Shown here one piece after another: positions 37,501-48,300 of a stretch of 64,000 bases of DNA. The translations under genes and the position numbers were made by a program. The notes below the pieces were generated by a model. The model worked only from the letters and a program-made list of their open reading frames with translations, did not search any database and was not told the DNA's origin. Position 1 is the first letter of the stretch, and each line of letters starts with the position of its first letter. Origin of the DNA: Hymenolepis diminuta (taxonomy: Eukaryota; Platyhelminthes; Cestoda; Cyclophyllidea; Hymenolepididae); contig CAADRB010000039.1 of NCBI GenBank assembly GCA_900708905.1, forward strand, positions 697,599 to 761,598. The letters run 5' to 3'.

Positions 37501-39850
37501 GAACATCCTATTCACTAATCACAAATACATGATCTAGTAAATGATTCCCTTGTTTGGAAAATTGGAGGTGAAATAGGTTAACTATGTGTTCGAAGTTAAA
37601 TTTCATTTACCACCTTCTTCCCTGATATCCTGGATGAAGTTCAGGATATACTTCAATTTATATGCATTTCCTCGCATATTTGATAGTGCTGTGTGGTTTG
37701 CGTAAGTTCTGTCCTACGTGAGACTTCATTCAATAAAACCATTTATGATTTATCTTCGTTAGTTACCCACATGTACGGGAGTATACCCCTAAATAATAGT
37801 ATTATAATTTTAACCCACAGCAATGCAGAGAAGTTACACTTGTTCATTATCTCAAAGCAACTTAAATCGGGTAAAGATGAATGAGAACTATGGGGAGGGG
37901 ATCAAAATTAAAAAATAGTTACATTTGGTTTTCAGGTTCGGGTTGTAAAACATTCTCGTTCCAATAGTCAAATTTCATAATTTGTACCCTGGATTTCTGA
38001 TCAAATTCTCACCCACGGTCTTACCACTTCAATTCATTCCTTTAAAAAGTCAAAAACGGCTTGACCCAGTATAACAGGGCTCAAAGAGTGGAGTTCACTC
38101 TCGTCAAACTCTATTAATAACAATTAAAATGGCTGGTGTTATGGAAGGGATTTTTTATGAACTATACACCCTCTAAGCACAGTAATTCTATCGATTTTTA
38201 ACTAAAGACTCACCCCTACTCTTTTTCCATTAACAACTCGGCTTTTGTACACCCACTTANNNNNNNNNNNNNNNNNNNNNTCCCCTCTTCTTAAGATAAC
38301 AAACATACGCACTATTGTCGGGCTTTCTTCAAAGGCTGAATAAGATGTCCAGAAGACGGAGAAAAGAAACGAGAGTTGAAAGGAGCCTTTAACGAGGAAT
38401 GGAAACCAGAGACTCCACCGGGGGTTTATAGGAAATGATTAGGGTGGAAGTTATTGTTATTGAAAGAAGGTAAGCAACTAAAGGCAAGATCTGTATTATA
38501 GTGGTTACAGGAACGGCTAAACTTTATATTGGGCAATGAAAACTCAAAATACTTCAGTAGATCATTCATCTAAATTCACATCACGGCGGCTGGATGATGA
38601 AATATTTGTTTAAGAATTTATAAATTGAAAGTAAACGTCTTCTAGTCTTTGACCTACCTTTTTTACTTTAGCTCATAGTAAACTGTAAGTAACCTGTTTA
38701 TCTCAAATTAATGAATGTGAAATTAGGATTTCTACCTAGTTTCACCTTCGAGAGTCACACATCTGTCCTTCCTTTTAAATCGAACAATAAATGAAGATAG
38801 CTCTTTTTAAAGGACCCTCTTAATACTGGTCTCCTTTTCAATTAATTTCGTCGAGTTTTGAAACAATATTAATCTAAAGCATCTGAATGGAAATAAGGCT
38901 AGTAAGAACATTTACTTAAGTCTGATTTATCACTTATCTCGAAGTATGACCAGCCTTGTATCATGTATCAAGATGTAAAGCATCTTTGGTGGTCATTGCA
39001 TAGCAACTTTTATAAGATTTCTTTTTACATAACGCAAACGCAAGTGTTTGTGTCAAGGTATTCTGAGGTGAAGGACCGTCGGTCGTGAATCCCATTTTCG
39101 TATCTCGAACGTCTTGTATACTCTGTTTGGCTTAGGTAAAATTTTTAATCGACGTAAAGAATTAGGCACTTCGGATCAATGGTCCTTTCATAGTTTCATA
39201 TAAATTTCGATTGTTAAGTTTAATTCATCCTTTTTCAACTAAAAATTACTCAAAATTTCTGTAATTATCAGGCAAACTTTTAGCCTTTTATTATTTCTTA
39301 TTTTCTATTGCAGTGTCGACATCGATGTATTGAAATTGAGTCATCGTTAGAGAAATTCAATGAGGCTATGTCTCCGTTGGGTCCAGAAATCGCGTCACCC
39401 TTCCCTGTAATTATTGGTCGTCGACCAAATATAGCTGTCACCTCTATACCCCCTCCAGGATCCCTAATTCCATCCTCTCTATGTTTATCCAAACTCGTTG
39501 CCAATTGCAGGAACACAATAAACACATCCGACCACCAACCCCATCACCGTTCCACATCACGGCAATGTGATCCCGTCTTCGTTCCCTCTGTTGGTTGGGT
39601 CTCCCAACCTTCTCCAGAAGAACTTCAAGTCCAATTCAACGATGGTGCTCGACTGGTTGTCGTCTACTCCACAGCAACCGTCCACAGCATTCGCTATAAA
39701 CCCCCATTAGAAAATAGCCAAGAAGTTGAAGAACAGGTTTATTCTACGGCCTCTTCTACCAACCCTCTCCCACAAGATGTGCGAAGTAGGTTGGAGGTTA
39801 TTCCAAAGGTGGTCAAATGTCTGCGATCCAGATCTAAGACTCCTTCTTGA
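31596..39850 (+). CDS. PLK4: PLK4 (SAK) polo-like kinase, centriole duplication
   Basis: Ser/Thr kinase that triggers procentriole assembly. Exons: 31596-31634, 31676-31771, 31812-31907, 31944-32055, 32329-32441, 32510-32595, 33221-33515, 34843-35540, 36010-36277, 39314-39850, giving 2340 nt or 779 aa (human PLK4 is about 970). Start chosen because [13 protein letters not shown] joins in phase across a 41-nt intron to [17 protein letters not shown]. Kinase about aa 14-270: [63 protein letters not shown] degron follows at aa 284-289. The cryptic polo box (PB1-PB2, about 407-600) includes [22 protein letters not shown] and [12 protein letters not shown]3 follows [14 protein letters not shown] and contains VGWVSQPS and [12 protein letters not shown]. 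The linker is Ser/Pro-rich. The first three introns are 36-41 nt. The start is the least certain part; the orthology is firm. Confidence 0.93.
33516..34842. other. PLK4 intron between kinase domain and linker
   Basis: No coding or repeat signal recognised. The shorter upstream introns (32056-32328 and 32596-33220) are likewise empty. Confidence 0.55.
36278..39313. other. Last PLK4 intron, with a short assembly gap
   Basis: About 3 kb, with 21 N at 38260-38280. A block at about 37160-37540 is less AT-rich and carries a 94-codon open frame (37253-37537, [13 protein letters not shown]...) without recognisable domain. It may be an old insertion. Otherwise nothing is seen. Confidence 0.45.
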
Positions 39851-42301
39851 GATCCATTGTTTCCTTTCAATGTTTAAGAGAACTATGTGTCTGTGATATG
39901 TAAATATTAATTTTGAACCAGTTATAAATATAAAAATATTTGCTGATGTCTGCCTTTTCTCAATTTACTGACTTCATTATGCAGCTAGCGTTTAATTTGG
40001 GAGTAAAATTTTGCTAGCAAGTCTATGTTTTTGTCTTAGAAGGAACAAGAAGCGGTCCGCATCATTGATAAGAGGTGGTATGCGGGTGCATTGACAATCT
40101 AGATAGGACGAATAACCAAACCGGTTGTCGATTGGGAGGTGGTTTGACATTAACTTGGACACGAGTCACATCCAGTCCTAAAGAATTTCCCCCTCGGGCA
40201 ATTTGCTTTGGCGTTTGCTTCATTTGAATTTATCTCCATATTAACGACATATTTCATAATTTCGAGGAAAGATATAGAGAACTAAACTACGCTTAAAATT
40301 AGCGAGTATTTAAATAATTGTGAATTCGTCATATTACAGTTTGCGATTATGGAATTAGTGGAAAAGCTTATTTCTGAGTATCATCTTCAATCCAGTGAAT
40401 TCCCTTCTCAAACTCTAGTTCTCTTAAAGCTGTCGAGTTAATGTCCTGTCGCGGGGTGAGCAATTCCTGCAAGTCGCCCATTATCCTTAGTGGTATGAGG
40501 TGCACGCTATTCCTAAAATCTTGACAGTAAGTCTGGATAAAAATTTTCATTGGTCTAGTGGTGGGTTGGTTTTCAATGATATGAAGAAAACTAATATACC
40601 TCTAAATAATCGTAGTTTTAATTAATAAAATGTCCTCGAAAGGCCACATTCCTGTTTTCTCACTCCCTGTCTCCGAGGTTAAGTCAAAAGCAATCTAGCA
40701 ATATCAAGATCATAATGACAGAGACGAGGCTCTTACACTTCGGTATTACATTATAATCTGGGCATACTGAATTGGCGAAGTGTAAAAGGTCAATAAACTG
40801 TTGAGAAGATTCTTTTTGGGACAATTTCTATGTTCCCTTGACACTTAAACAATCCAATTTATAACTCTGAAGACCATAAATTACGAAACGTTTACGAACA
40901 TTGGATTATGCGTGATGACTGTACTAACGATCGAGAACATGCATCAATTTGTCCATCATCCAGGCCATGATGAATTTGTACGCAATCGATCCAATCAGCC
41001 CCAGTTAATCGTCCAATGGGAGAAATTATTCGTTCACAAATATTTCTCAATACACCAGTTTGGGAATGAAAGTTAAAACCTAACAACTTCATCTCAGATG
41101 TCTATCTCTGATGCACCGTCTATTCAATTGCTCTGCGGAGACGTGCACTGTTAAACTGGCGGAAAAATATTTCAAGTTCTGATAAGATGAAATTAATGGA
41201 TACCGATTTTCCAGGTATTTCTCTTAGGCGGAGAAGGCTACGATTCCCTTCTTACAACTGAAATAAAATTTTCTTTACAGTTATCTTCAGACGATTCGAA
41301 CTAGGGCCATTAAATTGTGATATGAACTTAAAGCGTCTGGTAGATGTGCTTGATTAAAAGTGGATTTGTAGCCGGATGACTCAAATTATGAACTCAATAT
41401 AGGACCCCTAAATAAACCGTGTAAGGGCCAACACAATTGCGCATTTGTATAAAAGCACCTAAGTTCAAAATTATTACAATGAGACAGGTCCATTGAGAGC
41501 TTACGGTATGGGAAGCAAACCATCCCTGGATTCTCTTCCCATAAGAGCATTAAATGATAATTTTTCGGTAAAATAATGACAGTTAGTGATGATCTACAGT
41601 ATTGTAAAAGTGGTGATAGAGTTACCAGCTCTTCCATGGTCAATCATTGAAAGTAGATAGAAACATGTAGCAGATAAAAGCCAAGACGATAAGCTTCCCT
41701 ACGAAATTAAAAAGCGGTGCATGGAGGTGTTACAAGGAATTTGTAGTAACATGCGATGACTAAGGAGATGAAGGTATTTGAGTGTGAAGAAAGAGTTCCA
41801 TAATCATTTTATTACTAAGGTGTAGTAATTTTCAAAGCGCTTTTAACGGACCAGATTTCCATTAAAACTGGGCCGCGAAAAACAGCATTTCAACGAAAAT
41901 CCACTTATTCTAACCATTATCAAGAATAAAATTTTATTCTTCCCAAAATATAAAGTCAAAATAGGATTTTCGAACAATAGTTAATTAGCTTATTTATTTT
42001 TTGGTTGATTTTCCTGACGATAAGAAGACTACTGAACTGGTTTTCACGAGGTTTGAAATCACATTGTCTTATATTTCGCAAATCAAATCTTTTTTTGGTA
42101 CTCAAAATGACCATCTACATAACTTTTGAGTTTTTAATTACTTTCTTTTTTAATACTCTCGCAGACCCTAATTTAATCCTCCCAGCTGACTAGCAGAAAA
42201 TAAAATGAACATGTCAGGATTCTCTCGTGGTTTCTTGGTAAAACATAAACATTACTGAATTGTTGCTAGTAGAACGTAATAAAACTTGTAGTCACTGTCA
42301 A
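39851..42301. other. Intergenic region between PLK4 and the WD-repeat gene
   Basis: No canonical AATAAA follows PLK4 closely; a TATAAA variant is near 39920. On the minus strand between about 41640 and 40065 there are several short open stretches with coding-like composition and plausible splice sites. I could not join them into one protein, so no gene is called. Confidence 0.4.
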
Positions 42302-42315
42302 ATTGCCTAGGCAAC
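42302..42315 (+). promoter_or_regulatory. X-box (RFX site) upstream of the WD-repeat gene
   Basis: ATTGCCTAGGCAAC is a near-perfect palindromic X-box that fully fits RYYNYY-WW-RRNRAC. It ends 63 bp upstream of the ATG at 42379. RFX transcription factors use such sites to drive cilium and centriole genes, and the downstream product belongs to a family linked to cilia and sperm. Function is inferred from the motif, the position and the gene family. Confidence 0.65.
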
Positions 42316-42378
42316 GGAACGCACAAGACAGGAATTCTACAAGTCTATTATTCACAATTCGTATGTAAATATCCCATT

Positions 42379-45300
42379 ATGGTGGGTTTGCGGAGGTCTA
42401 AATCAGCTCCGCGATTGATCCGCTGGTCCTTTCCAGGTCCAGAATTCACTCATAAGGAGGCACGCCCATGGACTCCCGTAAATCCTCCACTCGATCGTTT
42501 TACCCGCACAAAGGATATTGATGTAAGTCTTATTAAATACCATCGATCATGCTTTCAGATCTTTGAAGTTTTGGATAGTGATGATTTAAGACAATTCCAG
42601 AGTATTGTTGAAGAAATGGGTCTAATAGCTTGTTCCACCTTCGTAGACGTATTAAGGAGTCTTTCAGTCAAGGCGAATGACCGTCAGGTATAATTATGGT
42701 CAGTTTAATGATAAATTGAATTCAGATAGCTCGCCTATTTGATAAAATTGATGTAAAGGCCTCTGGATACATAACTTGGGATGATATAACCGCATTTATT
42801 ATACAGAGTCAACACCTAAGAGACAAAGAAAATCGTCAGGCTAATGAAAACAAATTCCATTTTAGAGTTCAACCCCTGACTCATAAAGATCGCATTACTA
42901 GGATTGAAATTATCCAAAATAACAGTGACATAGCTATTGGTTCAAGTGTAAAGACACGTTCAACACTTGACACCCTTATTTTCTATAGGACGGAGTGCTT
43001 TCAATCTGGACTAGAGATTTGAAGCCTAAAAGGCTGATTAGATTAACAAGTAAGAAAAAATATCAGCCGGCAAGAAGAAAATGGTACACAGATTTCATAT
43101 TTCTCCACGATGTTGGCAAGATCGTAGCTAGCACTGGGTAATTTCAATAAAAATGGCTGAATTTATCACTATTAATTTTTTCTAGTGATGGGGAACTCGA
43201 ATTTTATGAGATGACCACGTTCCAATTTTATTTCTGCATCAATAATTTGGATACAGTGCCGATGTGTTTATCGTATGGGTAAGATGTTCTACAACCTCAT
43301 TATTATAATATTTTAAGTGTAAGGAAAATACATGAAGTTAAGCAGAATTTTATCTTCAGCATTCGAATAATTTTCCCAAATTAATCAGATTTTGCATGAA
43401 GCACCATCGGATTAACTCATTTACGGACGTTTTTAGATTTGCCACTGTCAATATGAGCCTCGCGTTTACAGTTATAACCTTTAAGTCGAACTGATAATAA
43501 TCCCGGTATTTAGTGATTTTGAAAGATCTGATTGGCCAACTGACCGAATAAAATACTAAAATCAAAATCTGATATCTTTATACACCGTAAGGAAGTAGCA
43601 GTACTAGCAGCTGTGGTATTGGTCGTCTGAGAAAGGAATTCCTTCCTGGAACTCTCTAGTTCGCATTCGGATATATAATCATGTTTTAAGCGTATAAACC
43701 AACACTTCAGAACAGGAAGTGTAGCATAACATTCATAATTGTGAGGTAGGGAGACATTAGCTAGTGGGGGGTATATAAATGGCTTAAGTAAGGACGTCTT
43801 TATTCGTTGTCTCGATCAAAAGGAAAAGTGCTCTTTAAGTTACACTATTTTCCAGTTCAATTAGTCCTACTTTAATTAACATCGAACACTTGCAGTTTGC
43901 TAGACTAGTCAAGAGACAATAAGAAATTCTATGGGGCGTTTAGAGAGTATGACCACTAAGAAGATGAATCGAACAATGTCATGGGTTTCCATAACACGGA
44001 AATGATGGTATAAGACCTTGCCAGTCAGTAAGTTGTCCAAAACATAAATTCAGACAGCATTGTAATAGCCAGTAATTTTCAACTTATGAACATTTTATTC
44101 GATATTAATATTTATTTTTGCCAATGAAATGGATACACCTCAGTTTTCTTCATTAATAATAACAGTAGTAATGTTATTCCTCCAGGATTGCTGAATATGA
44201 ATTCATGAAATCATTTTGAAAAGTTGGTTGATACAATCACTTAATCACTTCGAGCTTGGGAAAAAGTTGTTAATCGTAAAAAAGTTAATATTTTGGGGTA
44301 ATAGCTAGCAAATTGTAAACAATTTTGGAGAAGAGTTAATGAATCTTTTCGTCCTCTTATCTGAGTTCATTTGTAATGTTATTATTATTGAAAACCACGT
44401 CTATCCTTATAATTCACTTTGTATCCAGATATCTATTGCAAACTGTGTAAGGGCTGACAACAGTTTTAGAGCAGAACACCAAGAACTGATTTGACTAAAA
44501 TGCATTGAACGAACTACGATGGAGGGTCAAAGCAAGTTAGAGAGAGAGGATGAACAGAGGATATAAGAGGGAAGCGAAAGAGCCGGCAATTGATAAGTGA
44601 AGGATAAAGTGAAAAGGCTTTATATAGTCTCATTTTGGAGGAAGAGTATGAACAGGTGGAATGGGTTCGGACATCGATACGGAGAAAACTGAACCCGAGT
44701 AAACGCTCATTCTAGGACAGCTTACTCTGATGGTCAAAATGAATCACTTGAGTACAAACGATGGTTATCCAATGAGCACTTAAGGTTACAGAAGGATCAA
44801 CCACTTCAAGAACCACTGTGAGGTCGAGATAATTTGATCTCAGGGATTTGTGATGACAGGGATAAAAATTTAGGAAGCGCATAAGGACTTATTTTACGTA
44901 TCCTAATAAATTTCTTGCATTATAAAATTGATTTAACAGTATTTCTGTTGCTATGTATCTCCTTATTTTCATATATAAACTCGAAGAATTTTCCTCAGGA
45001 AATTACCAGATACCAATCAAAACGCGCTCATATGGGGCGATTCCAATGGTAACATAAGCATTCTCCAGCTCACCGACTTCGCAGACTTACTACGCAAGTG
45101 GAGATCAATGCAACAGATGAACACACCACCAACAATTAGCATCAGTTCTCTCATTATGGATCAGAAAATCTCCTTTGTTCGTTGGAAAACTCATGATGAA
45201 TGGGTTGCAAAAGTGAGCCTCTCTGTTAAGATGTCTTCGTAATTTCGGCGATGACTCTATAATAGTGTATTCAACCTTTTCATACTCATGGGATGTCTCT

Positions 45301-48300
45301 GAATATTTGCGCATTTCAAATGAACTAATTCCTTGATTTTATGATATGATATTTATTTTCATTGAAGGGTCCGTTTTCAAGAAAAATAATTCATTTTTTT
45401 GCATTTATTAAAGGTCAAATTTGTGGAGAGTGATGCTGTAGTAATAAGCTGCTGCAACCATGAAGCAAATTCCGTGGTCATTGGTAAGTGTCAGCAAATT
45501 ATACCATGCATACATTTTTCATATGACAGAACGTAACCTTTAATACACCTTAGTAAAGCATTGAGATTTTCACAGATATATCATTTGATCCTGACTTATC
45601 AAAATGTTAACATTTTTGGGAAATTCCAATCGCACATTGGTAAAAGGTTTTTTAGTTCAAGTTAGACGAGATCGGTGTATTTCAACTTAGTCAGTCAAGG
45701 AAAAAATATTTTCTTGGCATAGGAATCAGAATTGTCACCTCTAATTACCACTAATGGCGCGTACTTCCACAAAATTGACAAAAAATACGCATGATTAGAA
45801 GATGCGCCATGCTGAGGAGAGGGTAGTTACTATTTTTGATAAGGTGATCACTTCCTCTTCCTCCAACACCACTTTAGAATTCACCTTTCCATCTTTTATG
45901 CTCGTATAGAACTTCATGCCCTTCCATTATGTATATTTAATTATGTTTAATGAATACTTATCTAAAATATGTTTCTTACAACCCTCACAGGGAATGTTTG
46001 TAATATTTAGCATCAGGCATTAAGGAATAAAGATGATACAGATACGTCCCCAGTACGAGAAGAATATAGAAGTTGTATCGGAAATCTAACTCACGTAAAA
46101 CCCGAAATAGCCATAAAACTATCCCATGGCGGCTAATTTGGCAGCCTAAATCTGCCCCAAAGTTAAATGGAAGACGATGAAGTAAACGAATACGTCTATT
46201 CAAGTAAGGTGCAAAAAAGGTTGTGTTTATCTCGGAAAATTAACAGATAGCCGACCTAGATTAAGGTCATTCAATGGGTCCAAAGCTAATGACAGAATTG
46301 GTTGGGAGGGAAAAGGGATTTTTAACGATTAAAGGGATGTAGTTGATCTGGATGACTAAAATACTCTACAATGTGCTAACTTTGCTGTTCCAAAATGTAT
46401 TATCCAGGTAGGGCAAACGGACTGACACCACCAATGCGGGCAGACTCAATCCTCGATCGAAGGAGACGAGATCTTATATCAAGTACAACAAGCAGTGAGT
46501 TCAAATTAATAAATTATTAATAAAAGAAACAGATATTAGGATAGTTCAAATAGCATTTACTCACAAATCATTCAGTAATACAAAATACGCGGAAAATACT
46601 TTGATAGATATACCAAAATTAACGGTTTGTACAAATTGACGTTGTCAGCTATCGCCAATCTAATCACCTACTTTTGTGGCGATTATTCTTCATTGTTTTG
46701 TCGAGCATCATTGAAAGTCAAAGTATTTGAGAGATATAGTAGTATCAAGAGGAGGACATAGAACCCTGTCATTGATCAGTTAGGGTGGCAACCGACATGA
46801 TGAGGATTTGAATAAACATATTTCACATGGGATCTGAAGCGTAACTCAAGATCAGGACACCACAATTTTGACTGTGTGGGATACGGAGTTAGAGAAGGCA
46901 GTTCACGGTTTAAACTTTCATATTCTGACGTAATGCAAACTAGAGTGACATTGTTGTTGTACGTTGTCCGTCAAATTCCCTGCATACTAGAACAATTTGG
47001 AAGCCATTCAAATTTCTTGATTAAAATGTCAGGAGTATGTAAAATTGTTTATTCGCGTGTTGTCGATCATCACTTATCGTTGATGTCTCTGCGCAGTCAT
47101 AAGCTACTATACAAACTATACCATACAAACATCTGAATCTCCTGAGTGAGATGCTGTTGTTGAGGCCAATTGATGCCCTGACGCTCGGTTCTATTGACTG
47201 TCGCCTGTCATGTCTAACACGTTTACATTCAGATTATACGCTTTGATTAATCGTTTCCACCACCGAAAGTGTATTGGTAAACTAATTATGAGTGCATATT
47301 TTATCATGGTGATATATAATAATTAACATTTTCCCACCTTGAATAAGACATTTCTAGAAACTTTCCGTCGTAGATATTTAAAACTTACACTCTATATTTT
47401 ATTTTGAGATTCTTCAAGAACCTTCTTATCACGAAGAGCCTACTCAAAAACGACATCAAGCATCACATCGACTAGATATACATCGATATTTACAGCCAAG
47501 AAAAGGGATCCATTTGAGCAGAGGGTTTTTAAAATTAACAAAGGAGTTCGAGTTTTCGAGTATTCAAAGGAAAAGAATGTTCTTATCACTGGCGGTAATA
47601 TTAATATTTCATAAATCATTGACACCTTCGTTCAGGTATGGATCGGGTAATAAGGATTTGGAATCCCTACTGCACTACGTAAGTGAACTCCAATTAGTAA
47701 CTGGCACGCACATTTTTTCATATTTATCATTCATTTAAATAATGGAAATTTAAACAAGCCATTTAACTTCCCCATTTTTAGGTCACCAATTGGAAAACTG
47801 CTTGGCCATGCATCTGCTTTATCATTTATTCGAGTAAATACCGAAGATAATACAATTATCAGTGTGTCTTCTGACAGCTGCATAATGGTTAGCTTCAGCA
47901 ATTTTTACACATTTTCATTTTAATAAATCCGTATTCGTAATACTTTCAACGTGCGACTCCACTTTACCTGCTCGGTCAAATTACAAATTCTCGACCTGTT
48001 GTTGCCTAAGTAGACTCCTTAAGTGTCCGTGATTTGGAAGAGAGAATCTTATACGAACTTCTCACTCTTACTTGTGGCAGGCTGTGTCGGTTCCCCTAGA
48101 TTCAACTGCAGTGGCCGGAAGTTGAACATCCAAGTAGAATTGTTGTACTTGGATGTACCTACTTGGTTCAACTTCTGACTTTATTAATCTATCTTATTTG
48201 GATGTCAGTATTTCAAAACCTGGTGTTTCGGTGCCATTGACTCGATCTGTCTATTACGGAGACACCTTAAGTGTTCCGTAAGTAATCTAAACTAGATTCC

